Origin: Actinoplanes subtropicus
GTDB taxonomy: Bacteria; Actinomycetota; Actinomycetes; Mycobacteriales; Micromonosporaceae
Length of the DNA: 64,000 nucleotides
Direction: 5' to 3'
Assembly: GCF_000721705.1 (NCBI RefSeq)
Contig: NZ_JOJL01000009.1
Coordinates: 62,001-126,000 of the forward strand
This document shows positions 9,971 to 18,105 of this stretch, piece by piece; position 1 is the stretch's first letter, and each line of letters begins with the position of its first letter. Made by a program: the position numbers and the translations under genes. Below the pieces are notes generated by a model, which did no database searches, had not been told where the DNA came from, and saw only the letters and a program-made list of their open reading frames with translations.

Positions 9971-10161
9971 GGGTAGCCCTGACCCTCGGGCGCCGGAACG
10001 CACGGCCGGCCGGTTACCTCGCCCTCGACGAGTCCGGCCAGTGGCTGGACTCGGAGCACGTAGCGGGTCCCACACGCCACGCACCGTCGGATCACCGCAA
10101 CTGAGTCTGGCGTCTCCCACATCTGGAAGGTCATCGGAGGCCGCATACGCTCAGTGTTCAC
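9967..10161 (-). CDS. Small CxxC protein preceding the E2-E1-JAB gene
   Basis: 64 residues, GTG start at 10161; internal ATGs at residues 6 and 10 are alternatives. Contains CVACGTRY and a later GRPC, so a zinc-knuckle-like fold is possible. The stop overlaps the ATG at 9970 (ATGA), indicating coupling to the conjugation gene. It has no C-terminal GlyGly and no visible beta-grasp pattern, so it is not an obvious ubiquitin-like modifier. No family recognised. It could be an N-terminal segment of the fusion separated by the nearby frame change. Confidence 0.5.
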   Translation of the reverse strand: MNTERMRPPMTFQMWETPDSVAVIRRCVACGTRYVLRVQPLAGLVEGEVTGRPCVPAPEGQGYP

Positions 10162-10382
10162 TCGCTACCAAGCGCTCCATTCGCCGTCAGTGGCCACAGT
10201 CGGCGCACTGCCCGTGTACGGCGTCATGGCCCGGCAGCACAGCGGGGCTGAAGGGCCGCTGAAGACGCGCGATGTTCGTCGATGTTCAAGTCACCTCGCG
10301 TATGCCAGCGGCGGCTCGGCCGTTCATCTGTGGCTCATAGACAAGCGGCACAGGTTCGGGGATCACGAGAAAGGAACCCGAG

Positions 10383-12002
10383 ATGATCCGTCCCGCCGTC
10401 GCCGGCCTCGCCGTGCTGGGTCTGCTGGCCGCCGCACCGGCCGATGCCGCGCCCAGCAAGGCGCATCCGCCGAACGCGTCGCACGTGTTGCTGCTCTCCA
10501 TCGACGGTCTGCACCAGCAGGACCTCGACTGGTACGTCCGGACCCATCCGCAGTCGACGCTGGCCCGGCTCACCGCGTCGGGCACCAGGTATCGCAACGC
10601 GGCCACGCCGTACCCATCCGATTCGTTCCCGGGGATGCTGGCGCAGGTCACCGGCGGCGACCCGCGGACCACCGGCGTCTACTACGACGACACCTGGAAC
10701 GCGGCATTGCTGCCGGCCGGGACGACCAAGTGCGCCGGGGTCCAGCCGGGTGCCGAAGTGGACTATGCCGAGCCGGCCGACCGGGACTCGTCGCGGCTGG
10801 ACGCCGGGCAGGGGCTGGCGGGGCTGCCGGGCTCGATCCTGTCGCTGACCGGCTCGCCCGAGGAGTTGCTCGATCCGGCCCAGCTGCCGGTCGACCCGGC
10901 CACCTGCACGCCGGTCTACCCGCACCAGTACCTCAAGGTGAACACGGTCTTCGAGGTCGCCCGCCGGCATGGGCTGGTGACCGCCTGGTCGGACAAGCAT
11001 CCGGCGTACGACGTGTTGCAGGGTCCGTCCGGCGCGGGCATTCAGGACCTGTTCACACCGGAGATCAACAGCACCGCCGACGCCGCGGGGGACGACTGGA
11101 CCAAGGTCAACCGGCTGACCCAGCAGTACGACGGGTACAAGGTGCAGGCGGTGCTCAACCAGATCGACGGGTACGACCACAGTCGCTCGATCAAGCTGGG
11201 CACGCCCGCGGTGTTCGGGATGAACTTCCAGAGCGTCTCGACCGCGCAGAAGCTGCCCACCTCGGACGGGCAGGCCGGCGGCTACCTGGCCGACGGGCGT
11301 ACGCCGGGGCCGGTCCTCGCCGGGGCGCTCGACTTCGTCGACGCCCAGGTCGGCCGGTTCACCGCCGAGCTGGCCAAGCAGCGGCTGGCCGGCCGGACCA
11401 CGGTCATCGTGTCGGCCAAGCACGGCCAGTCCCCCACCGACCCGGCCCAGCTGACCCGGATCGACGACGGTGCGATCATCGACGGGCTGAACGCGGCGTG
11501 GAAGGCGGCCGGACACTCGGGCAACCTGGTCGCGTTCTCGGTCGACGACGACACCATGCTGATCTGGCTGACCGACCGGTCGCCGGCCGCGACCGCCTTC
11601 GCGCGGAGCTTCCTGCTCGGCCACAGTGGCACCGGCAACGGCATCACCGGGGCGGCCAAGCCGTACACCTCGTCCGGGCTTTCGAAGGTGTACGCCGGGG
11701 CGGCGGCGGCCGCGTTCATCGGCGTCCCCGCGGGCGACGCGCGGGTGCCCGACCTGATCGGCATCGCCCAGCCGGGCGTGGTCTACACCGCCAAGAAGTC
11801 GAAGATCGCCGAGCACGGCGGTGACGCGCCGGCCGACCGGCACGTGCCGATCGTGGTGTCCGGGCCGGGCGCAGGCCGGCGCACGGTCGACGCGCCGGTC
11901 GAGACCACCCAGATCGCGCCGACCATCCTGCGCCTGCTCGGCCTGGACCCGCGCGAGCTCGCCGCCGTCCGCATCCAGCACACCGCGCCGCTGCCCGGCT
12001 AG
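10383..12002 (+). CDS. Secreted alkaline-phosphatase-superfamily phosphodiesterase / nucleotide pyrophosphatase
   Basis: 539 residues with a Sec signal peptide (cleavage near APADA-AP, residue 22). The alkaline-phosphatase superfamily core is visible: LLLSIDGLHQQDLDW (first metal Asp), YPSDSFPGMLAQVTGG (nucleophile region), SAKHGQSP (metal Asp replaced by Lys relative to the common DHG) and EHGGD with later DRHVP. Type I phosphodiesterase/nucleotide pyrophosphatase is the best description. The change from DHG to KHG is also seen in some secreted actinobacterial members, so loss of activity cannot be assumed. RBS AGAAAGGA upstream. Its TAG overlaps the stop of the converging ABC gene within a CTAG. 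Confidence 0.85.
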   Translation: MIRPAVAGLAVLGLLAAAPADAAPSKAHPPNASHVLLLSIDGLHQQDLDWYVRTHPQSTLARLTASGTRYRNAATPYPSDSFPGMLAQVTGGDPRTTGVYYDDTWNAALLPAGTTKCAGVQPGAEVDYAEPADRDSSRLDAGQGLAGLPGSILSLTGSPEELLDPAQLPVDPATCTPVYPHQYLKVNTVFEVARRHGLVTAWSDKHPAYDVLQGPSGAGIQDLFTPEINSTADAAGDDWTKVNRLTQQYDGYKVQAVLNQIDGYDHSRSIKLGTPAVFGMNFQSVSTAQKLPTSDGQAGGYLADGRTPGPVLAGALDFVDAQVGRFTAELAKQRLAGRTTVIVSAKHGQSPTDPAQLTRIDDGAIIDGLNAAWKAAGHSGNLVAFSVDDDTMLIWLTDRSPAATAFARSFLLGHSGTGNGITGAAKPYTSSGLSKVYAGAAAAAFIGVPAGDARVPDLIGIAQPGVVYTAKKSKIAEHGGDAPADRHVPIVVSGPGAGRRTVDAPVETTQIAPTILRLLGLDPRELAAVRIQHTAPLPG

Positions 12003-12811
12003 GACGAGGGCGGGGCGGCGGGGCGCAACGTGCGGGCCGGTTTCCAGCCCGGTCCGGGGACGCTGGCCCGCAGCATCCGGGTGTACGGGTGCTGCGGGTC
12101 GTCGAGCAGCCGCCCGGTGGGCCCGTGCTCGACCACCGCCCCCTTGCGCATGACCACGGCGTCGTCCGTGAGCTGGCGTACCACGGCCAGATCGTGGCTG
12201 ATCAGGATGTAGCTGATCCCGCGCTCGTCCCGGATGTCGGCCAGCACGTTCAGCACCTGGGCCTGGATCGACACGTCCAGCGCGGCCACCGACTCGTCGA
12301 GGATGAGCACCCGCGGGTCGGTGGCCAGCGCCCGGGCGATCGCGAGGCGCTGGCGCTGGCCGCCGGACAGGTCCCGGGGCAGGGCGTTGATCTGGCGCTG
12401 GTCGAGGCCGACCAGGTCGGCGAGCTCGCCGGTGATCCGGCGGCGGGTCGCTGCGTCGTGGTCGTGGTGCACCCGCAGCACCTCGTCGACCAGGACCGCG
12501 CCGGATTGGCGGGGGTCGAGGCTCGCGTACGGGTCCTGGAAGACGATCTGGACCTCGCGGCCGCGACGCTTGCGCTCGGCGCCGCCGCGGGCGGGCCGGC
12601 TCCGGTCGCGGCCGCAGGCGACGATCGTGCCGGCGGCGGGCCGTTCCAGGCCGACGATCATGCGGGCGACGGTGGTCTTGCCGCTGCCGGATTCGCCGAC
12701 GACGGCCAGCGAGCGGCCCCGGTGCAGGTCGAACGAGAGGTCGTCGACCGCCACGTGCGCGCCGAACTGCTTGCGCAGTCCGCGTACGGCAAGAATGGGA
12801 TCTTCAGGCAT
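11999..12811 (-). CDS. Oligopeptide ABC transporter ATPase, DppF/OppF type
   Basis: 270 residues from ATG 12811, which overlaps the end of the upstream ATPase gene by 8 bases; an in-frame upstream extension lacks family similarity. Walker A GESGSGKTT, signature LSGGQRQRLAIARAL, Walker B VLILDESVAALD, His switch ISHDLAVV. The C-terminal oligopeptide/dipeptide extension is short (PYTRMLRASVPGPGW). Last gene of the five-gene transporter operon running leftward from 17270. It energises import together with the adjacent DppD-type ATPase. Confidence 0.92.
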   Translation of the reverse strand: MPEDPILAVRGLRKQFGAHVAVDDLSFDLHRGRSLAVVGESGSGKTTVARMIVGLERPAAGTIVACGRDRSRPARGGAERKRRGREVQIVFQDPYASLDPRQSGAVLVDEVLRVHHDHDAATRRRITGELADLVGLDQRQINALPRDLSGGQRQRLAIARALATDPRVLILDESVAALDVSIQAQVLNVLADIRDERGISYILISHDLAVVRQLTDDAVVMRKGAVVEHGPTGRLLDDPQHPYTRMLRASVPGPGWKPARTLRPAAPPSS

Positions 12812-13820
12812 TGGCGTTCTCCCCCGAAGACGAAGCCGGAGATGAGGCGAGGAGCCGACCGCGCAGCTCGGCTGCCCACGAACACCGCACCCATCCCCCG
12901 TCGAGCGCGGTGAGCTGCTGATCGTGCGACCGGCAGGCGTCCACGGCATGCGGGCAGCGGGGCGCGAACCGGCAGCCGCCGGGCGCCTCGAAGGCGGAGA
13001 CCGGCCGGCCGGGAATCGCGTTCAACCGGGGCGCGGTGGCGGTGACGCTCGGCCGGGCCTGGACGAGGGCGGCGCTGTACGGGTGGAGCGGGTCGTCGTG
13101 CAGCCGCTGCGAGCCGCGGGTCTCCACGATCTGCCCGGCGTACATGACGGTGGTCCGGTCGCACACCGCGCCGGCCAGTTCCAGGTCGTGGGTGATGAAC
13201 AGCATGGCCAGGCCGCGGTCGCGGCGCAGATCGTCGAGGATGGCCATCACCTCGGCCTGGGTGGTGACGTCCAGGGCGGTGGTGCACTCGTCGGCGAGCA
13301 GCAGCCGCGGCTCGGAGAGCAGCGCCGTGGCGATCATGACGCGTTGCAGCATGCCGCCGGAGAGTTCGTGCGGGAATTGGCGCAGCCGCTTCGCCGGGTC
13401 GTCGATGCCGACCTCCTCCAGGGCAGCGGCCGCGCGGCGGCGCGCCTCGGCCCGGGGCACGTCGTCGAGGAGGCGCAGGGACTCGGTCATGAAGTCGTCG
13501 ATCCGCCGGACCGGGTTGATGTGCGCCCGCGGGTCCTGGAAGACCACCGCCACCCGGGCGCGGTGCCGGCGCAGCTCGGCCCCGTGCAGGGCGAGCACAT
13601 CGGCGCCGTCGAAGGTGACCCGGCCGGACACCCGGGCGCCGAGAGGCAGCAGCCGGGCGATCGCCTTGGCGGTCATCGACTTCCCGGAGCCCGACTCGCC
13701 GACCAGGCCCATCGCCTCGCCCGCGGCGATCTGGAAGGCGGTGCCGGTGATGACCTCGCGCTGCTCGTCGCCGAGCCGCAGCCGTACGGTGAGGTCGGAA
13801 ACCTCGAGCAGCGCGCTCAT
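12804..13820 (-). CDS. Oligopeptide ABC transporter ATPase, DppD/OppD type
   Basis: 338 residues. Walker A GESGSGKSM, signature LSGGMLQRVMIATAL, Walker B LLLADECTTALD, His switch ITHDLELA. Ends with the cysteine-containing C-terminal region of OppD/DppD proteins (GCRFAPRCPHAVDAC), where four cysteines can hold an Fe-S cluster. Start ATG 13820 overlaps the preceding permease stop by 4 bases. Forms the ATPase heterodimer with the 11999-12811 product. Confidence 0.93.
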   Translation of the reverse strand: MSALLEVSDLTVRLRLGDEQREVITGTAFQIAAGEAMGLVGESGSGKSMTAKAIARLLPLGARVSGRVTFDGADVLALHGAELRRHRARVAVVFQDPRAHINPVRRIDDFMTESLRLLDDVPRAEARRRAAAALEEVGIDDPAKRLRQFPHELSGGMLQRVMIATALLSEPRLLLADECTTALDVTTQAEVMAILDDLRRDRGLAMLFITHDLELAGAVCDRTTVMYAGQIVETRGSQRLHDDPLHPYSAALVQARPSVTATAPRLNAIPGRPVSAFEAPGGCRFAPRCPHAVDACRSHDQQLTALDGGWVRCSWAAELRGRLLASSPASSSGENANA

Positions 13821-14671
13821 CGGCGGGACTCCTTCGCCCGGGCTTCCAGGCGTTCGCCGAGGAAGGTGACCGCGGAGACGACCGCCACGATGCAGACCGC
13901 CGCCGACAGCGACTCCAGCGGATAGCCCTGCAACAGGCCGGACTTACCGTCGGAGATCATGACGCCCCAATCGGCCTGCGGCGACTGCACGCCGAGGCCG
14001 AGGAACGAGATGGCCGCGAGATCCACCATGGCGAAGCCGAACATGATGGTCCCCTGCGCGATGATCAGGGCGGAGATGTTGGGCAGCAGATGCCGCAGGC
14101 ACAACCGCCAGGCGCTGAAACCCTGAACTTCCAGGGCCGCGACGTACGTCATGGCCCGCTCCTTGAGCGCGGCGCCGCGCAACACGCGGGTCACGTACGG
14201 GATGTAGGCGACCGCGAGCGCGAGCCCGGCGGAGAGGAGCCCCGGCCCGAGGATCGCGGCGGCGACGACGGCCAGCAGGATGCCCGGGAAGGCGAACAGC
14301 ACGTCGAGGACCGCGGCGGCGAAGGCGTCGACCACCCCGCCGAACCAGGCCGTGACCACGGCGATCAGCGAGCCGGCGACGATCGCGACCAGGGCGACGA
14401 AGGCCGCGCCGGTCAGCGTCGTCCGGGCGCCGGCCATCAGGCGGCTGAGCAGGTCGCGTCCCTGCCCGTCGAAACCCAGGACGTGCGAGCCGTACGCGCC
14501 GACGTTGGCGAACGAGAGGTCGGCCAAGTTGGGGTCGAACGGCCGCAGCACCGGGCCGACGATCGCCAGCAGCACCGCGACGGCGACGACGGCGAGGCTG
14601 GTCCAGCCGAGCACGCCGAGCCCCGACCGGCGGCGCCGGCGGGTGACGATGTCGAGGGTCAGCACGCTCAT
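13817..14671 (-). CDS. Oligopeptide ABC transporter permease, DppC type
   Basis: 284 residues from ATG 14671. An arginine-rich cytoplasmic N-terminus is followed by a first membrane helix, the periplasmic segment HVLGFDGQGRDLLSRLMAGART that is diagnostic of DppC/OppC subunits, and five further helices. The EAA loop is around VAALEVQGFSAWRLCLRHLLPN. Start overlaps the DppB stop by 4 bases. Pairs with the DppB-type protein to form the channel. Confidence 0.93.
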   Translation of the reverse strand: MSVLTLDIVTRRRRRSGLGVLGWTSLAVVAVAVLLAIVGPVLRPFDPNLADLSFANVGAYGSHVLGFDGQGRDLLSRLMAGARTTLTGAAFVALVAIVAGSLIAVVTAWFGGVVDAFAAAVLDVLFAFPGILLAVVAAAILGPGLLSAGLALAVAYIPYVTRVLRGAALKERAMTYVAALEVQGFSAWRLCLRHLLPNISALIIAQGTIMFGFAMVDLAAISFLGLGVQSPQADWGVMISDGKSGLLQGYPLESLSAAVCIVAVVSAVTFLGERLEARAKESRR

Positions 14672-15615
14672 GCGGCTCGGCCTCCCAGCGTGAGACGCGG
14701 ATCGAGCACGGCGTACGCGATGTCGACCAGCATGTTGGTGAGTACGAAGGCGAGCACGAGCACGAGGCTGATGCCCTGGACGACGGCGACGTCCTTGTTC
14801 TGCGCGGCCTGCACCAGGTACGCGCCCAGGCCATTGAGCCCGAACGCGGTCTCCACCACGGCGGACAGCGCGATCAGGCTGGCGATCGTGATGCCGACGA
14901 CCGTGGTGATCGGGATCGCCGCGTTGCGCAGGACGTGCCGGCGGACCACCGACGGCCAGGGCAGGCCCCGGCTGACCGCGGTCTGCACGTGCTCCCGGCC
15001 GGTCTCCTCCCGTACGGCCGCCCGGGTCACCCGGGTGACCAGCGCGACCGACGTCGCGGCCAGGGCGAGCGCCGGCAGCAGCAGGTGCCGCAGCGAGTCG
15101 GCGAAGCCGTGGCCGGTGCCCAGCGCGGGCAGCCAGCCCAGCTTGACCGCCACCACGAACTGCAGCACGACCGCCGCGGCGAACGAGGGCAGCGCCGCCG
15201 AGACCGTCGAGGCCAGCAGCACCCCGTTGTCGACCAGCCCCTTCCCGAGCGCGCCGAGGATGCCGAGCCCGACCCCGGCGATCACGATGATCACCGAGGT
15301 GAGCAGGACGAGGCCGGCGGTCACGCCGACCCGCTGGCCGATCAGGGTGGAGACGTTCTCGTGCAGCGGGATGGACTCGCCGAGATCGCCGTGCAGGGCC
15401 GAGACGAGCCAGTGCCAGTAGCGCACCAGAAACGGCTCGTTCAGGTGGTAGCGGGCCTCGAGCTGGGCCTTGGCCTCGGGCGGCAGCGGCCGGTTGCCGG
15501 TCAGCGCGGACAGCGGGCTGCCCGGCGAGACGTACAGCGCGCCGTAGATCGCGAAGCTGGCCACCAGCATGGTGGCGACCAGCATCGCGGTCCGCCGGGC
15601 CAGGAACCGGGTCAC
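14668..15615 (-). CDS. Oligopeptide ABC transporter permease, DppB type
   Basis: 315 residues from GTG 15615, which overlaps the binding-protein stop in a GTGA. N-terminal membrane helix, then the DppB periplasmic signature (LNEPFLVRYWHWLVSALHGDLGES) and five more helices; EAA-type loop RAAVREETGREHVQTAVSRG. C-terminus VLDPRLTLGGRAA is family-typical. Membrane channel subunit of the peptide/nickel-type importer. Confidence 0.93.
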   Translation of the reverse strand: MTRFLARRTAMLVATMLVASFAIYGALYVSPGSPLSALTGNRPLPPEAKAQLEARYHLNEPFLVRYWHWLVSALHGDLGESIPLHENVSTLIGQRVGVTAGLVLLTSVIIVIAGVGLGILGALGKGLVDNGVLLASTVSAALPSFAAAVVLQFVVAVKLGWLPALGTGHGFADSLRHLLLPALALAATSVALVTRVTRAAVREETGREHVQTAVSRGLPWPSVVRRHVLRNAAIPITTVVGITIASLIALSAVVETAFGLNGLGAYLVQAAQNKDVAVVQGISLVLVLAFVLTNMLVDIAYAVLDPRLTLGGRAA

Positions 15616-17270
15616 CGGGTTCCACCGAGGGTGACCGCCCACGGCCCGGCCATGTACTGGAAGGTGGCCGGGGCGCCGGTCACCGCCTTGTTCATGACCA
15701 GCACGGTGTTGGGCGCGGCGAGCGGGATCCAGACCAGCTGCTCGGTGATGATCTTCTGAGCGGCCACCACGTCCTCGGCCCGCTTGACCGGGTTCGCCTC
15801 GCCGCGGGAGGCCTCGAGGCTGCGGGTGACCTCCGGGTTCGTCCAGCTGTCGAAGTTCTGCGTGGCGCCGGCCAGGGCGAAGGTGCGGTAGAGCGCCGCC
15901 GGGTCGGCGAAGTCGCCGTAGTTCATCGTCGGGAACGCGTCGACCGAGCCGAAGGCCTTGGGGTCGGTGAAGAAGTTGACGTAGTTCGCCGGGCTGACGT
16001 TCTTCATCGTGACCTCGAGGCCGATCGCCTCGGCGGCCGCCTTCACCGCCAGGGCCAGGGTGTGCAGCGACGGGATCCCGGAGGAGGTGCCGATCGTGAT
16101 GCTCTGCCCGGCCAGGTCGAGCGGCTTGGCCAGCTCCTGCGACTTGGCCGCGTCCCGGCTCAGCTCGGGCAGGTCGGCGTACGCCTGGGCGAAGGTGTCC
16201 GGCGCGTAGCCCCAGGTCCCGGAGGCGGCGATCGCGTGCGGCAGGTTGGCGGCCCCGCGGTAGACCGTGCTGATGATGCCCTGCCGGTCGATCCCGTACG
16301 AGATGGCCTGGCGGACCTTCGGGTCGGCGAGCGGGCCCTTGGTGGCGCTGATGACCAGGGCCGCCGTGGCCGACGGCGCGCCCTGATAGACCTTCACCGA
16401 CGGGTCGCTCTCCAGCTGCCCCAGCGTGCTGAGCGCGTTCACGTAGCCGCCCGACAGCGCCCCGGTCTTGACGCCGGCCGTGAAGCTCGCGTCGTCCGGC
16501 ACGCCGGCGATGGTCAGGCTCTTGAGCCGCGGCTTGGGCAGGCTCGTGTCCCAGTAACTCGGGTTGGGCACCACCTTCACGCCCTGCCCGGTCTTCCAGG
16601 AGTCCAGCTTGAACGGCCCGGAGCACATCGTCCCGCCGCTGACCGTGCCGAAATTCTCGCCCTTCGCCTGCACGTACGCCTGCTGCAGGATCTCGCCGGG
16701 GGCCGCCGACAGCTCGCTGAGCAGCCAGTAGTCCGGTTGTTTCAGGGTGATCCGGAAGGTCTTGTCGCCGGTCGCCTCGATCGCCGACACCCGGGTGAAG
16801 TCCTCGCTGTAGAAGCCGCCGGCGGCCGGGTCGGCGGCCCGCTTCAGGCTGAACACCGCGTCCTTGGCGGTGACCGGCGAGCCGTCCCAGAACGTCGCGG
16901 CCGAGTTGATCGTGAAGTCGAACCGGGTCGGCGACGTGGTGGTCACCTTGGCCAGCCCGTCGCCGATCGTCAGGTCCGGCTTCTGCCGCAGCAGCGCGTC
17001 GCAGAGCAGCGGGTCGACCGTGTTCTCCGGGTAGTCGAACGCCTTGATCGGGTCGAGGGTCTGGGTCTCCCGGTAGGTCGCCCAGGTCAGATCGCCCGCG
17101 TCGGCGGTCGGTGCCGGGCTGAGCACGGTGAACCCGCTGGTCGGCGCCGACGCGGCGGCCGATCCGGCGGGCTGCGGAGCCGGGGCGCCGCTGCACGCCA
17201 CGAGCGCCATGGCGGCCGCGAGGCCGGTGAGGCCGCCGGCGGCGCGGCGGCGGGTGAACACCTCGGACAT
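15612..17270 (-). CDS. Peptide/nickel-type ABC transporter substrate-binding lipoprotein
   Basis: 552 residues from ATG 17270, preceded by GGAGAGG. Lipoprotein signal: basic MSEVFTRRR, hydrophobic core, and lipobox LVACSG (Cys near residue 26). The SBP family 5 pattern follows: TLDPIKAFDYPEN, TFWDGSPVTAKDAVFSLKRA, and VRQAISYGIDRQGI. First gene of the operon, divergent from tetR. A 15-bp palindrome lies between the two start codons at 17325-17339. Ligand unknown; the amidohydrolase beyond tetR suggests that an amide- or peptide-like compound is both imported and hydrolysed. Confidence 0.93.
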   Translation of the reverse strand: MSEVFTRRRAAGGLTGLAAAMALVACSGAPAPQPAGSAAASAPTSGFTVLSPAPTADAGDLTWATYRETQTLDPIKAFDYPENTVDPLLCDALLRQKPDLTIGDGLAKVTTTSPTRFDFTINSAATFWDGSPVTAKDAVFSLKRAADPAAGGFYSEDFTRVSAIEATGDKTFRITLKQPDYWLLSELSAAPGEILQQAYVQAKGENFGTVSGGTMCSGPFKLDSWKTGQGVKVVPNPSYWDTSLPKPRLKSLTIAGVPDDASFTAGVKTGALSGGYVNALSTLGQLESDPSVKVYQGAPSATAALVISATKGPLADPKVRQAISYGIDRQGIISTVYRGAANLPHAIAASGTWGYAPDTFAQAYADLPELSRDAAKSQELAKPLDLAGQSITIGTSSGIPSLHTLALAVKAAAEAIGLEVTMKNVSPANYVNFFTDPKAFGSVDAFPTMNYGDFADPAALYRTFALAGATQNFDSWTNPEVTRSLEASRGEANPVKRAEDVVAAQKIITEQLVWIPLAAPNTVLVMNKAVTGAPATFQYMAGPWAVTLGGTR

Positions 17271-17324
17271 CGACCTCTCCCCTCGTTCCCTTGCCGGGGA
17301 ACGTATGCCGACGGAAACAACAAT

Positions 17325-17339
17325 GTCAACGGTGTTCAC
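17325..17339. promoter_or_regulatory. Probable TetR operator 1
   Basis: GTCAACGGTGTTCAC, an imperfect palindrome with GTsAAC half-sites, lies between the divergent transporter operon and tetR. Its reverse complement matches 13 of 15 bases of the sequence at 18061-18075 at the far end of tetR. Occurrence at both flanks of the regulator gene points to the regulator's own binding site. Confidence 0.6.
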
Positions 17340-17378
17340 AAACTTGTTCGCATCGCTGTTTCGAGCGAAACTGACCGC

Positions 17379-18074
17379 ATGGAACGGACAGGACGCGCAC
17401 GGGCCCGAGGGTCGCTGAGCCAGGAGGAGATCGTCACGGTCGCCCTGGAGATCGCCGAGACCGAGGGGCCGGACGCGGTGACGTTCCGGCGGCTGGGCTC
17501 GGCCCTCGGCGTCGCGCCCACCGCCGTTCTGCGGCACTTCCGGGACAAGGACGACCTGCTGCTCGCGCTGGGCGCCCGGCTGCTCGAGGACGCGATCTCC
17601 CAGGTGGACGTCGACGAGCCGGACTGGCGTACCCGGCTGCTCACGCTGTGCCGGGCCACCCGCCGGTCGTTCGAGGCCCACCCCCGGGTGGCGGTCCTGG
17701 TGGCCACCCGCACGCTGCGCCGCGAGGCCGAGTTCCAGGCCGCCGACCTGGTGATCGGTGCGGTCGAGCAGGCCGGCCTGCGGGGGCGGGAGGCGGCCCG
17801 GATCTATCGGGTGCTGGCCGACACCGCCCTGGCCTGGACGGCGTTCCTGGCCGCCTCCCGCGCGGTCGACACCGACGCCATGGAGCGCGACGGCCTGGCC
17901 TGGACCCGGGAGTACCTGGTGTTGCCGGCCGGCCGGTTCCCGCACATCCAGGACGTCGCCGGACATCTCGCCGAGGTCAACCAGGAGGACCAGTTCGAGC
18001 TGGCGCTGGAATTGATCTTCGACGCGGTCGCCGCCCGGGGCGCGGCCGCGGCCGCTCGAAGTGAACGCTGTTGA
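17379..18074 (+). CDS. TetR family transcriptional regulator
   Basis: 231 residues from ATG 17379. The N-terminal HTH is clear: LSQEEIVTVALEIAETEG, then VTFRRLGSALGVAPTAVLRHFRDKDDLLLAL (about residues 14-62). The ligand-binding C-terminal part carries TetR_C-like helices. Divergent from the peptide transporter and followed closely by an amidohydrolase, with matching operator-like palindromes at both sides; it most likely represses both units until an inducer binds. Stop codon lies inside the second palindrome. Confidence 0.9.
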   Translation: MERTGRARARGSLSQEEIVTVALEIAETEGPDAVTFRRLGSALGVAPTAVLRHFRDKDDLLLALGARLLEDAISQVDVDEPDWRTRLLTLCRATRRSFEAHPRVAVLVATRTLRREAEFQAADLVIGAVEQAGLRGREAARIYRVLADTALAWTAFLAASRAVDTDAMERDGLAWTREYLVLPAGRFPHIQDVAGHLAEVNQEDQFELALELIFDAVAARGAAAAARSERC

Positions 18075-18075
18075 C
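18061..18075. promoter_or_regulatory. Probable TetR operator 2
   Basis: GTGAACGCTGTTGAC overlaps the last codons of tetR and lies 30 bases before the amidohydrolase start. It is the inverted counterpart of the 17325-17339 site (13/15 identical). Suggests that the amidohydrolase has its own regulated promoter controlled by the same TetR protein. Confidence 0.55.
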
Positions 18076-18105
18076 AACGTCATTCATTTGCCGTTTCATC
18101 GCGGC

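Noticed and set aside
9967..10161. The small CxxC protein as the ubiquitin-like modifier of the adjacent system
   Set aside because: No C-terminal GlyGly, no beta-grasp pattern, and it ends in a Pro-rich segment.
10162..10382. Defined promoter or operator in the divergent region before the phosphodiesterase gene
   Set aside because: The 221 bases must hold promoters for both directions, but no palindrome or clear -35/-10 pair could be singled out.
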